Shown: positions 17,853 through 26,832 of the stretch, one piece after another
Layout of the letters: each line of letters starts with the position of its first letter
Numbering within the stretch: the stretch's first letter is position 1
Origin: Aliivibrio sp. S3MY1
Lineage (GTDB): Bacteria > Pseudomonadota > Gammaproteobacteria > Enterobacterales > Vibrionaceae
Reading direction: 5' to 3'
NCBI RefSeq assembly: GCF_028765575.1
Contig: NZ_JARACO010000007.1
Coordinates: forward strand, 62,001 to 126,000
Length of the DNA stretch: 64,000 bases
Notes under the pieces: generated by a model
What the model was told of the DNA's origin: nothing
What the model saw: the letters and a program-made list of their open reading frames with translations, nothing else
Databases searched by the model: none
Translations under genes and position numbers: made by a program

Positions 17853-20630
17853 GTGCATATCAGCCCTAATGATAAAAAACATTATCGTTTCATTGAACTC
17901 GATAACAAGCTGCCCGTACTACTTATTCAAGATGATGCAGCCCCTCGCTCTTCCGCTGCACTTTCTGTCAATGTTGGTCATTTTGATGACCCAGAACATC
18001 GCCCAGGCCTTGCCCACTTTTTAGAACACATGCTGTTTCTTGGTACTGAAAAATACCCAAAGGTCGGTGACTTTCACGCCTTCATTAATCAACAAGGTGG
18101 CTCAAATAACGCATGGACAGGCACTGAGCACACTACTTTTTTCTTTGAAATTTCGCACCATGCGTTTGAAGAAGGTCTTGATCGCTTTGGGCAATTCTTT
18201 TATGCCTCTCTGTTTAATGAAGAAGCGGTAGACAAAGAGCGTCAAGCCGTTGATTCAGAATATAAATTAAAACTGAAAGACGATGTACGCCGAATTTATC
18301 AAGTTCATAAAGAAACCATCAACCAAGCGCATCCGTTTTCAAAGTTCTCCGTCGGCAGTATTGATACGTTAGCCGATAGCGACACGTCTTCAATTCGTGA
18401 TGAAATGCTGGCCTTTTATCAACAACACTACTCTGCTGATTTAATGACAGCGGTGGTTTTGGGGAATCGCCCGCTGTGTGAATTAGAGCTATTAGCTACG
18501 CAATCTTTCGCCTCTATTCCGAACCAAAATCTGGGTCATAAAACCATTGACGTTCCTTACGTTACCGAAAAAGAACAAGGCTGCTGGATTAATATCGAGC
18601 CACTTAAAGAGGTACGTAAGCTAAGCCTTGCTTTTCACTTACCAAATCAAGACCATTCCTATAAAACCAAACCGTTGAACTACCTTGGTCATCTTCTTGG
18701 TTATGAAGGTGATGGAAGCCTAATGCTGTATTTAAAAAAATTAGGTTACATCAATTCATTAACCGCAGGTGGTGGCGTCAGTGGCAGTAATTTCAGAGAG
18801 TTCACTCTATCTTACAACCTGACAGAAAAAGGGCTTTCTCACACTGATGAGATAATTAAAACCACATTTCAATACATTGAATTAATTAAACAACAAGGGT
18901 TTGACGAGTGGCGTTACAGCGAGAAAAAAGCGGTTTTAGAATCGGCTTTTCAGTTTCAAGAAAAGAGTAAACCTCTTGATGTAGTCAGCCATTTGGTGAT
19001 GAACTTACAGCGCTATCATGCCGAAGATGTCATGTGCGCTGATTACATGATGGAAGGCTACCATGAACAACAGATTAAAGAGTTACTGAGCTTATTTACG
19101 CCAGAAAAAATGCGCATTACTTTGGTTGCTCAAGATCTCGTGTATGACCGTAAGGATAAATGGTATCAAACACCTTACTCTGTCTCCCCTCTTAGCCAAG
19201 AGCAACTTCTTGCTTGGAATACCAAAGAGTTACATCCAGAACTGCATCTTCCAGAGCAAAACCCGTATATTTGTTACGATCTTGAGCCGCAGCAACTCGA
19301 AGAAATAACAGAATATCCAATCTTAATCGAAGAATTACCCGGTTTTCGTTTATGGCATAAACAAGAAGACGAATTTCGAGTACCAAAAGGCATGGTCTAT
19401 ATTGCTATCGACAGCCCTCACTCAATTTCTGATCCTAGAAAAATTGTAAAAACTCGCTTATGCGTCGAGATGCTGATGGATGCGTTAAGTGAACAAACTT
19501 ACCAAGCTGAAATTGCAGGCATGGGCTACAACCTTTATTGTCACCAAGGTGGGGTAACTCTCTCTTTATCTGGTTTTAGTCAAAAGCAACCATTATTGCT
19601 TGATGTAATATTAGAGCGCTTCACCACTCGTGAGTTCAGTGTTGAACGTTTTAAATTCATTAAAGATCAGTTAATCCGCCATTGGAGTAACGCATCAAAA
19701 GAACGTCCAATATCGCAGCTATTTAATGCGCTATCTGGGATCTTACAGCCAAATAACCCGCCATACCCTGTGCTTATTGAAGCATTAGAAAGCATTGAAG
19801 CGGATGATCTTCCTAATTTTGTTCAAGCGATGTTTGCAGAATTACACGTAGAGATGTTTGTTTATGGCGATTGGTCAAAACAACAGGCATTTGATTTAGG
19901 TGATTCACTTAAAAATGCCCTAAGAATGCAAAACCAAACTTATGAAGAGTCTTTCCGTCCTCTTATCATGCTAGGTAATTCTGGTACGTTCCAACGTGAG
20001 TTGTTTTGTGATCATTCTGATTCTGCACTTTTAGTTTACTATCAATCTGAACAAGAAGATCCTCGAAGCTTTGCCCTGTATACCTTAGCAAACCATTTAA
20101 TGTCAGCCTCTTTCTTTCATGAGATAAGAACCAAGCAGCAATTGGGCTATATGGTCGGAACTGGTAATTTGCCGCTAAATAAACATCCAGGATTGATCTT
20201 ATATGTTCAATCCCCAATGGCACCACCCGCGCTATTATTAGATTCTATTGATGAATTTTTAAATGCCTTTTATATGGTGTTATTAGAGTTAAATGAAGAG
20301 CAATGGCAAAGCAGTAAACAAGGGTTAATTGACCAAATATCAGATCCAGACACCAACCTGCGTGGACGCGCACAACGTTTGTGGGCTTGTATTGGTAATA
20401 AAGATTTGAATTTTGATCATAAAGAACGAGTAACAGAAGATCTAAAAAGTTTAACTCGTACTGAAATGCTGCGTTTTGTGGTGGGTATTTTAAAACCAAG
20501 AACCGCGAATCGTTTGATCATGCATTGCCAAGGCACAGAGCACGAGCAATATGATCGTCTAGATGTGGGTCTTGAGATTGATTCTATTGATGAATTTCAG
20601 CTTAGAGCTAAAGATGTAAATCTCGGATAG
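17853..20630 (+). CDS. Insulinase-family (M16) zinc protease, pitrilysin-like
   Basis: This is a large zinc metalloprotease (925 residues). The inverted zinc motif HFLEH is at residues 55-59, with a third ligand Glu expected in the DKERQAVDSEY segment. There are four M16 half-domains, including the C-terminal substrate-closing part with the IRTKQQLGYMVGT segment. I start at the GTG at 17853, which follows AGGAG by 6 bases; the longer frame starts with TTG and has no ribosome site. There is no obvious signal peptide, unlike E. coli pitrilysin, so it may be cytoplasmic. The substrate is unknown. Confidence 0.88.
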   Translation: MHISPNDKKHYRFIELDNKLPVLLIQDDAAPRSSAALSVNVGHFDDPEHRPGLAHFLEHMLFLGTEKYPKVGDFHAFINQQGGSNNAWTGTEHTTFFFEISHHAFEEGLDRFGQFFYASLFNEEAVDKERQAVDSEYKLKLKDDVRRIYQVHKETINQAHPFSKFSVGSIDTLADSDTSSIRDEMLAFYQQHYSADLMTAVVLGNRPLCELELLATQSFASIPNQNLGHKTIDVPYVTEKEQGCWINIEPLKEVRKLSLAFHLPNQDHSYKTKPLNYLGHLLGYEGDGSLMLYLKKLGYINSLTAGGGVSGSNFREFTLSYNLTEKGLSHTDEIIKTTFQYIELIKQQGFDEWRYSEKKAVLESAFQFQEKSKPLDVVSHLVMNLQRYHAEDVMCADYMMEGYHEQQIKELLSLFTPEKMRITLVAQDLVYDRKDKWYQTPYSVSPLSQEQLLAWNTKELHPELHLPEQNPYICYDLEPQQLEEITEYPILIEELPGFRLWHKQEDEFRVPKGMVYIAIDSPHSISDPRKIVKTRLCVEMLMDALSEQTYQAEIAGMGYNLYCHQGGVTLSLSGFSQKQPLLLDVILERFTTREFSVERFKFIKDQLIRHWSNASKERPISQLFNALSGILQPNNPPYPVLIEALESIEADDLPNFVQAMFAELHVEMFVYGDWSKQQAFDLGDSLKNALRMQNQTYEESFRPLIMLGNSGTFQRELFCDHSDSALLVYYQSEQEDPRSFALYTLANHLMSASFFHEIRTKQQLGYMVGTGNLPLNKHPGLILYVQSPMAPPALLLDSIDEFLNAFYMVLLELNEEQWQSSKQGLIDQISDPDTNLRGRAQRLWACIGNKDLNFDHKERVTEDLKSLTRTEMLRFVVGILKPRTANRLIMHCQGTEHEQYDRLDVGLEIDSIDEFQLRAKDVNLG

Positions 20631-20672
20631 GCTTTATTTATCAAATCTAATCAATCCGATACTCTATAAACT

Positions 20673-20712
20673 TAAAAGCCATCATAATGAATACATTATG
20701 ATGGCTTTTTTT
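20673..20712. terminator. Bidirectional terminator between the M16 protease and fadJ
   Basis: A perfect 16-bp stem begins AAAAGCCATC and ends GATGGCTTTT, with a 4-base loop. It is followed by a T-run and preceded by A-rich sequence. Confidence 0.9.
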
Positions 20713-20743
20713 GTATCACTTATTTAAACAAGTACGCTATTTT

Positions 20744-22843
20744 TTATTGGGAAAAACGGTCGCCATATTTGTCTGCATATTTCTCAATTAACGCTGTCAG
20801 TTTCTCTTCGCCAAGGCTTTCCATATAAGTAAATGGCCCACCTAAGAATGGAGGGAAACCAATACCAAAAATAGCGCCGATATCGCCGTCTCTTTCTGAA
20901 CGAATAATCCCTTCATCTAAACAACGTTTTGCTTCAGATAGCATAGGTAATACGCAACGCATTGCTATTTCATCTTTAGTTAGTTGTGATTGAGGCTTAA
21001 TGTTTAGCAACGAATAGACGTCTTGAGCTGGCTCTTTCTTCTTCCCTTTATAGACATAAAAACCATGCTTAGTTTTCTTACCTAAGCGCTTATCATCAAT
21101 TAAGGTTTGGAACACATCAGGACTGCGGAATCTATCTCCCAGTTCAGCTTCCAATATCGGCATGATCTTAGCGCCAATATCCACACCCACTTCGTCTAAT
21201 AATGAAATTGGCCCAACAGGGAAACCAAAGTCGAGTAAAGCTTCATCAATGACTTCCATCGGCTCACCCGCCAATAGTAATCTTGCCGCTTCATTCATGT
21301 AAGGCGCTAAAATTCGGTTTACATAAAAGCCAGCGCAATCTTTAACCACTATCGGCGTTTTACCTTGTTGCTTCGCTAAAGAGACCACAGTAGAAATCGT
21401 CTCATCACTGGTGGTTTGATGAGGTATCACTTCGACCAACGGCATTTTTTCTACTGGGCTAAAATAGTGCAGACCAATAATATTTTCAGGGCTTTTTGCC
21501 CCTTCTGCTATTTGGCCTATGGGAAGCGAAGAAGTATTGGTGGCAAATATTACCTCCTCTTTTCCTTGCTCTTGTACCGCTTTTGCCATCTCTTGTTTTA
21601 GAGTGAGATCTTCAAAGACGGCCTCTACCACCACATCTAATTTTTTAAATCCGGTGAAATCCGTCACGCCCGTTAATTGCAGCATCTGTTGCTGTAATTT
21701 GGCTTTACTGATTATTCGACGTTTTCTTAATTTATCTAGACGCTGATAATGGTATTGGTAAGCGTTTAGTAACCCATCGTTAGTGATGTCTTTTATCGTG
21801 ACGTTCTTTTTAGCTTTAGCAATAGAGACATGAGCAATGCCACCCCCCATTAATCCACCACCTAATACACCTACTCGATGAATAACCTTAGGTTCAGCAT
21901 CACTGCCTTTCTCCTTCTTCATCTCTGTGATTGCAAAAAAGAGCGATCGCAGTGCAGCGGATTCTGACGTCATAGCAAGTTTACCGAACTGCTCGGCTTC
22001 TCGCTGTAATCCTTTTTTAATGCCTTTATCTAAACCATATTCAATACAATCTAAAATGGCCGCAATGGCCGGATAGTTACCACGAGCTTTTTTCTGGGCT
22101 TGTTTTTCTGCCTGAGAAAAAATCACATTACGGCCAATAGGGTTTCTTGATATCGCCCACTCTTTCGCCGCTACTTTTGTTTTTGCTTTTTTCTTTAGTG
22201 CAAATTCAGCAGCCGTTCGAGATAAAACAGTTTGTGGTACTGACGCATCAACAACGCCTAGTTTTAAGGCTTTTTTAGGTCTTAATTGCTTACCCGTCAA
22301 AATAATATCTAAGCTTGAAAGTAAACCAATTAATCGAGGCAATCGCTGTGTACCACCAGAGCCTGGAAGCAACCCTAATTGCACTTCAGGTAAACCTAAT
22401 TTGGTTTTATTGTCATCACTACAGATACGATAATCACAGGCCAACGCCAACTCTAATCCCCCCCCTAAACACGGGCCATGAATTGCGGCAACGGTGGCAA
22501 ATGGCAGATCGTCAATACGCTGAAACAGTTGCTGACCTTTTTCAGCCAATGCTTGTGCCTCTGCTGCACTTTGGCAATCCGCTATCATGCTAATGTCGGC
22601 ACCCGCAATAAAGTGGTCGGCTTTACCAGATTGGATCACTAAACCTTTAATGCTTGAATGTTGAGCTTCAATGTCATTGAGAACTTGAGTGACCTGCTCT
22701 GCAAACGCTGCTTTTAAGGTATTCATTTTTTCGTTAGGTACATCCATCGTCAGCCAAGCAATATTTGCATCATCTTTATACCAGGTAAACGCACTGGTGT
22801 TTTCTACTGCTTCAATACGATTATTATTAATTTCTGCCGTCAT
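20744..22843 (-). CDS. fadJ: Fatty acid oxidation complex subunit alpha FadJ
   Basis: This is a multifunctional beta-oxidation enzyme. An N-terminal enoyl-CoA hydratase domain carries the oxyanion segment [19 protein letters not shown] near residues 110-128. A central 3-hydroxyacyl-CoA dehydrogenase domain has the NAD loop [13 protein letters not shown] near 315. It pairs with FadI, and in E. coli this pair serves mainly anaerobic beta-oxidation. The ATG at 22843 follows GGAGG and shares one base with the fadI stop (TAATG), indicating translational coupling. The longer N-terminus to 22891 is rejected. Confidence 0.96.
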   Translation of the reverse strand: MTAEINNNRIEAVENTSAFTWYKDDANIAWLTMDVPNEKMNTLKAAFAEQVTQVLNDIEAQHSSIKGLVIQSGKADHFIAGADISMIADCQSAAEAQALAEKGQQLFQRIDDLPFATVAAIHGPCLGGGLELALACDYRICSDDNKTKLGLPEVQLGLLPGSGGTQRLPRLIGLLSSLDIILTGKQLRPKKALKLGVVDASVPQTVLSRTAAEFALKKKAKTKVAAKEWAISRNPIGRNVIFSQAEKQAQKKARGNYPAIAAILDCIEYGLDKGIKKGLQREAEQFGKLAMTSESAALRSLFFAITEMKKEKGSDAEPKVIHRVGVLGGGLMGGGIAHVSIAKAKKNVTIKDITNDGLLNAYQYHYQRLDKLRKRRIISKAKLQQQMLQLTGVTDFTGFKKLDVVVEAVFEDLTLKQEMAKAVQEQGKEEVIFATNTSSLPIGQIAEGAKSPENIIGLHYFSPVEKMPLVEVIPHQTTSDETISTVVSLAKQQGKTPIVVKDCAGFYVNRILAPYMNEAARLLLAGEPMEVIDEALLDFGFPVGPISLLDEVGVDIGAKIMPILEAELGDRFRSPDVFQTLIDDKRLGKKTKHGFYVYKGKKKEPAQDVYSLLNIKPQSQLTKDEIAMRCVLPMLSEAKRCLDEGIIRSERDGDIGAIFGIGFPPFLGGPFTYMESLGEEKLTALIEKYADKYGDRFSQ

Positions 22844-24171
22844 TATTCTGCCTCCAAGACCATTGCTGCACCTAATCCACCTGCGGCACATGCGGTATTT
22901 AACCCAAAACCACCACCGCGGCGTTTTAATTCTCGTAGCGTTTGAATGATCATTCTTGCTCCAGTAGCGGCAAATGGATGACCATAGGCAATTGAACCAC
23001 CAAGTACATTGAATTTATCCATATCAATTTCACCAATGGCTTTATCTCTACCTAGGAATTCTTTGGCAAATTTATCAGACGCAAACATTTTTACGTTAGA
23101 CAGCGTTTGTGCAGCAAAAGCTTCGTGCATATCAATAAGCGTTAAATCTGATAAAGAGATACCGGCTTTATCTAGTGCCATTGGTGTGGCATAAGATGGC
23201 CCCATTAGCATATCGTTATGGACATCGATCGCGCTAAAAGCAAAAGAGCGAATATACCCTAATGGTTCATAACCTAATTCTTTGGCACGTTTTTCACTCA
23301 TCAATAAGATCGCAGCACCGCCATCAGTTAATGGCGTACTGTTGGCTGCAGTCACTGAGCCGTATTTTCTATCAAACGCAGGTCGAAGCTTGGCATAGCT
23401 TGCCAGTTCGGAATCATGACGAATATTATTATCTTGCGCTATCCACGTTTTATACGGTTCTGGAAATGCGGTCATCACTTCATCTTGTATCAGCCCGTCT
23501 TGCCACGCTTTAGCGGCTAAGGAGTGTGAACGGTGCGCGAATGCATCTTGTTCTTCACGCGTAATGCCGTGACTTTTTGCCATTTGCTCTGCGGTTTGTC
23601 CCATTGAAATCCCGGTAGAGTATTCCGCTACCGCAGGAGGCACTGGCGCAATGTCTTTCATCGATAAGCGACGAAGAAGAGAGAGTTTTTGGCTCATTGT
23701 TTTGGTTTTACTAAGGGCAAGCAGCGTCGTGGCCATTTTTTTCGATACCCCAATAGGCAACACAGAAGATGAATCTGCACCACCAGCAATACCAATATCA
23801 ATCGTGCCAGCCATGATGCTTTCAACCACGTTTGCCGTTGTTTGAAAACTGGTCGCACAGGCACGAGTGACACTGTAGGCATCAGTTGCGATGTTCATTC
23901 CTGTTCCCAACACAATCTCACGCGCAATATTTGGCGCTTCTGGCATTTGCACTACTTGGCCAAAGACAACTTGATCAATCAACTTAGGATCGATATCTGT
24001 TTTATCCATTAGGGCTTTGACTGCAAGCTTACCGAGATCTACCGCAGGCGTAGAAATAAAAGCGGTTGATTGCTTCGCAAATGGGGTTCGAATGCCTGAA
24101 ACAACCGCAATACGATCACCTTGTCGTGTCGTTAGTGGCTGATAGGTCTTTGAAAATTTGGCGTTTGACAT
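22843..24171 (-). CDS. fadI: Acetyl-CoA acyltransferase FadI (3-ketoacyl-CoA thiolase)
   Basis: This is the thiolase partner of FadJ, cleaving 3-ketoacyl-CoA with CoA. The nucleophile Cys105 lies in VTRACATSF, the catalytic His in [11 protein letters not shown], and the second catalytic Cys in the C-terminal [12 protein letters not shown]. The length is 442 residues. The ATG at 24171 is preceded by AAGGAG. It is the first gene of the fadIJ operon, with a FadR-like operator about 30 bases upstream of the start. Confidence 0.96.
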   Translation of the reverse strand: MSNAKFSKTYQPLTTRQGDRIAVVSGIRTPFAKQSTAFISTPAVDLGKLAVKALMDKTDIDPKLIDQVVFGQVVQMPEAPNIAREIVLGTGMNIATDAYSVTRACATSFQTTANVVESIMAGTIDIGIAGGADSSSVLPIGVSKKMATTLLALSKTKTMSQKLSLLRRLSMKDIAPVPPAVAEYSTGISMGQTAEQMAKSHGITREEQDAFAHRSHSLAAKAWQDGLIQDEVMTAFPEPYKTWIAQDNNIRHDSELASYAKLRPAFDRKYGSVTAANSTPLTDGGAAILLMSEKRAKELGYEPLGYIRSFAFSAIDVHNDMLMGPSYATPMALDKAGISLSDLTLIDMHEAFAAQTLSNVKMFASDKFAKEFLGRDKAIGEIDMDKFNVLGGSIAYGHPFAATGARMIIQTLRELKRRGGGFGLNTACAAGGLGAAMVLEAE

Positions 24172-24201
24172 TGCATCTCCTTGCATAATATCAACCTAAA
24201 T

Positions 24202-24218
24202 TAGTGGTCAGACCTCAA
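24202..24218. promoter_or_regulatory. Putative FadR operator upstream of fadIJ
   Basis: The sequence TAGTGGTCAGACCTCAA contains the perfect core GGTC-A-GACC at 24206-24214 and fits the FadR consensus (CTGGTCNGACCNG-like). It lies 31-47 bases before the fadI start codon, where a bound repressor would block the promoter. Confidence 0.65.
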
Positions 24219-24362
24219 TTGTAACTAGTTTGTTAATATTAAAAAGTGGATTATAGTAGAAATGTGAGCGGCGGATTATTAATCACTAAAACAGATATAT
24301 TAGGAAAGGTGGTGTGATGCAGTATGGAAGTGTTCAAAATGTCATCAAGTAACGATTTTGAT

Positions 24363-24560
24363 AAAAAAAAACCACATCAATCGATGTGGTCAGAATAAAA
24401 AACAATTAACGATATAGCCAATTGTAAAATCAGTTTCACCTGATAAGGAGAAAGTAAAGTCAGCCTTCAAAAGGAAATGTTATCTTGCTCAACGGGTTGA
24501 TTGCTCAACCAGATAACGAGAGCAACTATAACGTGTCTCAGAATTCATTTATTGAAATAG
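24363..24560 (-). ncRNA. Candidate small RNA between fadI and fadL
   Basis: The minus strand carries a strong intrinsic terminator at 24363-24390: stem CCACATC / GATGTGG with extra flanking pairs, then at least eight T residues in the minus sense. No gene lies upstream of it on that strand for more than 600 bases, so it must end an RNA starting within this gap. A second stem, GGTTGA / TCAACC, lies at 24495-24510. The 5' end near 24520-24560 is a guess; no clear promoter was found. E. coli has yfcZ at this place, but no frame is present here. Confidence 0.4.
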
Positions 24561-24868
24561 ATCAATTTTATGTTCTTTTCCTACTTTAAGATAAAATTTA
24601 TCAATTGCGCTTAATTTAATCACCAAAGGCATATCTGTTACTAATAATTAACACAGCCCTTAAAAAACCTCGAGAAATAATGAACTTATCATCAATTTAA
24701 TTCATTCAAGCACCAAATGTAGAGTATAAGCTCTAATAGTTGTTTCACTTTAATATTTACCATTAAAAATCAACACCTTAAAACACAAAGCAACACACTA
24801 AAATAGCACAAAAAGTAGAGCTTTAACTCTAGTTAATTATTTCAGGATGCTATTTACGCGCAAATCTC
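24391..24868. other. Long AT-rich intergenic region upstream of fadL
   Basis: No protein-coding frame with a ribosome site is seen on either strand. The left part holds the candidate small RNA. The right part, ending with the FadR-like sites, should contain the fadL promoter. Confidence 0.4.
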
Positions 24869-24883
24869 GACCAGATCACGAAT
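24867..24883. promoter_or_regulatory. Weak FadR-like site upstream of the first fadL
   Basis: GACCAGATC (24869-24877) is a FadR half-type site read on the minus strand as GATCTGGTC. It lies about three helical turns from the stronger site at 24899. The right half of the consensus is poor, so this is a tentative secondary operator. Confidence 0.35.
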
Positions 24884-24898
24884 TTTAATGTTTTTTTA

Positions 24899-24915
24899 GA
24901 AGTGGTCGGATTTGT
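24899..24915. promoter_or_regulatory. Putative FadR operator upstream of the first fadL
   Basis: GAAGTGGTCGGATTTGT closely follows the E. coli FadR-type site AACTGGTCGGACTTGTT-like pattern, with an intact TGGTCGGA core. It is about 115 bases before the start codon, within the expected promoter region. Confidence 0.6.
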
Positions 24916-25027
24916 CGTCTATGCTCTGATCGTTATTATCTCGGCATCGAGATTTCAGTCTCAACTAAAATTAATCTTTTCAGTCGTAGAATTGAAAGGA
25001 AATAACAGTATATGGAATATAATAATT

Positions 25028-26287
25028 ATGAATAAGAAGCATTTGTTTAGCAAAACACTTCTAGCTGCAACCATTACTCTTGCAACGCAACAAGCTACTG
25101 CCGCTGGTTTCCAACTTAACGCTCAATCAGCAACTGGCCTAGGCCGCGCATTTGCTGGTGATGCTGTAATCGCTGATAACGCCTCAGTAATGTCACGTAA
25201 CGCCGCTGCTATGGCTCTTTTTGATTCATCACAGTTTTCTGGCGGTGTTAACTACATCAAAACTGATATTGATGTAAGCGATGTAACATACAATGCCCAG
25301 CCTATTGATGGTGCAGACAATGGAAGTGGTACTCCTGTTCCTAATATTTATTATATTCACCGTTTAAATGACCAATGGGCATTTGGTGCGGGGATCTATT
25401 CTAACTTTGGCACATCAAACGATTTCGATGATAGCTTTGGTGGCTCTAAACTTTTTGCACCTACAGCCAAATTTTATGGCGGCACAACTGAAGTAAAAAG
25501 TGTTAACTTTGCTCTAACTGCTTCTTATCGTATTAATGAACAATTCAGTGTGGGTGCTGGTCTAGATATCGTTCATGGCAGCGGTAAGCTAAAACGTGAA
25601 ACCGGTTTCAAAGTGCCCGCTCTAAGTAAAGCTCTTGATGTCGAAGCGGATGGTGTTGGTATTGGCTGGAACCTAGGAGCCGTTTATGAGCTTGATGAAC
25701 GCAACCGTTTTGGCTTTGCTTACCACTACAGCCCGGAGATTGAAGCGAAAGGTGATATGTATATGCTTGACGCTAATCCTAAATCTGCAACATTTGACCA
25801 AAATGTAATTGATGGTCAAACTCTACTAATGCCACTTCCAAGCATGGCGGAATTCTCTGGTTACCACGAAATTAAAGACACTAAATTCGCTGTTCACTAC
25901 TCTGTACAGTGGATTGGTTGGAGTGCATTTGATGAGTTAAACACTAAAGAAGGCGCAAACCTAAACTCTTATGAGTGGCAAGATGGCATGCATTATTCCA
26001 TTGGTGGTACTTACTTCCTAAACGATGCATGGACTCTACGTGCGGGCTATATGTATGACACCGCAGCACAAGATAAGAAAACATCAATTTCAGTGCCTGA
26101 CTCAGATCGTCAATGGTTATCAGCCGGTGCTAGCTACCATTTTGCGAAAAAACATACAATCGATGTTGGTTTCACTTATCTAATGGGTGAAGAAGTTGAT
26201 GTAACTGAAGATAAATTAGGTACTCTAACAGCAACTACACAAGCAAATGCTATTCTTGCGGGTGTTCAATACAGCTACAGCTTCTAA
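25028..26287 (+). CDS. fadL: Outer membrane long-chain fatty acid transporter, FadL family (first paralogue)
   Basis: This is a 14-strand outer-membrane barrel with an N-terminal hatch, carrying hydrophobic substrates to the periplasm. The signal peptide MNKKHLFSKTLLAATITLA ends near ATAA, and the mature chain starts AGFQLNAQSATGLGRAFAG, the FadL-family N-terminus. The chain ends YSYSF, an outer-membrane insertion signal. The family NPA motif reads Asn58-Ala-Ala here, without the proline. I start at 25028; the frame further upstream overlaps the FadR-like site and is not coding. Ribosome binding is weak (GGA 12 bases upstream). The exact ligand range is uncertain. Confidence 0.88.
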   Translation: MNKKHLFSKTLLAATITLATQQATAAGFQLNAQSATGLGRAFAGDAVIADNASVMSRNAAAMALFDSSQFSGGVNYIKTDIDVSDVTYNAQPIDGADNGSGTPVPNIYYIHRLNDQWAFGAGIYSNFGTSNDFDDSFGGSKLFAPTAKFYGGTTEVKSVNFALTASYRINEQFSVGAGLDIVHGSGKLKRETGFKVPALSKALDVEADGVGIGWNLGAVYELDERNRFGFAYHYSPEIEAKGDMYMLDANPKSATFDQNVIDGQTLLMPLPSMAEFSGYHEIKDTKFAVHYSVQWIGWSAFDELNTKEGANLNSYEWQDGMHYSIGGTYFLNDAWTLRAGYMYDTAAQDKKTSISVPDSDRQWLSAGASYHFAKKHTIDVGFTYLMGEEVDVTEDKLGTLTATTQANAILAGVQYSYSF

Positions 26288-26311
26288 GATTTATTCTTAA
26301 AAGTGTAAAAC

Positions 26312-26340
26312 CAAAAGGTCAGCATACGCTGGCCTTTTTT
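26312..26340 (+). terminator. Terminator after the first fadL
   Basis: The stem AAAGGTCAGC / GCTGGCCTTT, with a G-T pair and a 4-base loop, is followed by a T-run. Confidence 0.85.
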
Positions 26341-26652
26341 GATCGTCATTTATACCAAAATAATATAATACAAACTAGAAACGATACGCTGTGCTAACTA
26401 GAACGCTTCGCTCTATAAGAGCAAACAACCCCCTCTAACTCCCCCTTCTATTTACTTTATCGATCTCAATAACTCATCAATCAAGGGGGAGAACCTTCTT
26501 TGATGCTGTTCGTTCAGCGATCACCCCTGAATCCTGCAAGCGAAGCGATCTGAACCCTGATCTTCCCACTCCTAGCCCCGACTTTTGCTAAAACTTCAGC
26601 GTACAAACATACCCTCAAATACCAATTCAAACCTACAGCTGTACGCTCAATT
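26341..26652. repeat. Intergenic segment with inverted and direct repeats between the fadL genes
   Basis: No gene is seen. The composition is less AT-rich than the neighbouring gaps. It contains CTAACTCCCCCTTCTA (26435-26450) facing TCAAGGGGGAGAACC (26481-26495), a GCTCT/AGAGC hairpin near 26410-26422, and an inverted pair AGCGTACA (26598-26605) / TGTACGCT (26640-26647). TTCAGCGTACA occurs again at 26799-26809. It may be a dispersed intergenic repeat element of the genus, which cannot be confirmed within one window. Confidence 0.35.
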
Positions 26653-26669
26653 AACACATCCGACCAGAT
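26653..26669. promoter_or_regulatory. Putative FadR operator upstream of the second fadL
   Basis: Read on the minus strand, ATCTGGTCGGATGTGTT matches the FadR-type consensus (AACTGGTCGGACTTGTT-like) at 14 of 17 positions. It lies about 165 bases before the start codon. Confidence 0.6.
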
Positions 26670-26832
26670 TAATACAGAAAATTTTGTTAAATTTGAAACT
26701 TTTTACAGAAAAAAGCCCTTAAAATACGAATAAATCAATTTTTAGTTTGAAGTTTTAACTCTAGAACGTATTATCCCCCCTTACTTACTACCACCAAATT
26801 CAGCGTACACTTGTACCAATATGGAATAAACA

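Noticed and set aside
25012-25035. A seven-codon leader peptide frame (MEYNNYE) overlapping the first fadL start
   Set aside because: It ends in TAA overlapping ATGAATAA and has only a distant purine-rich stretch upstream. A frame this short arises easily in AT-rich sequence, with no attenuator structure around it.
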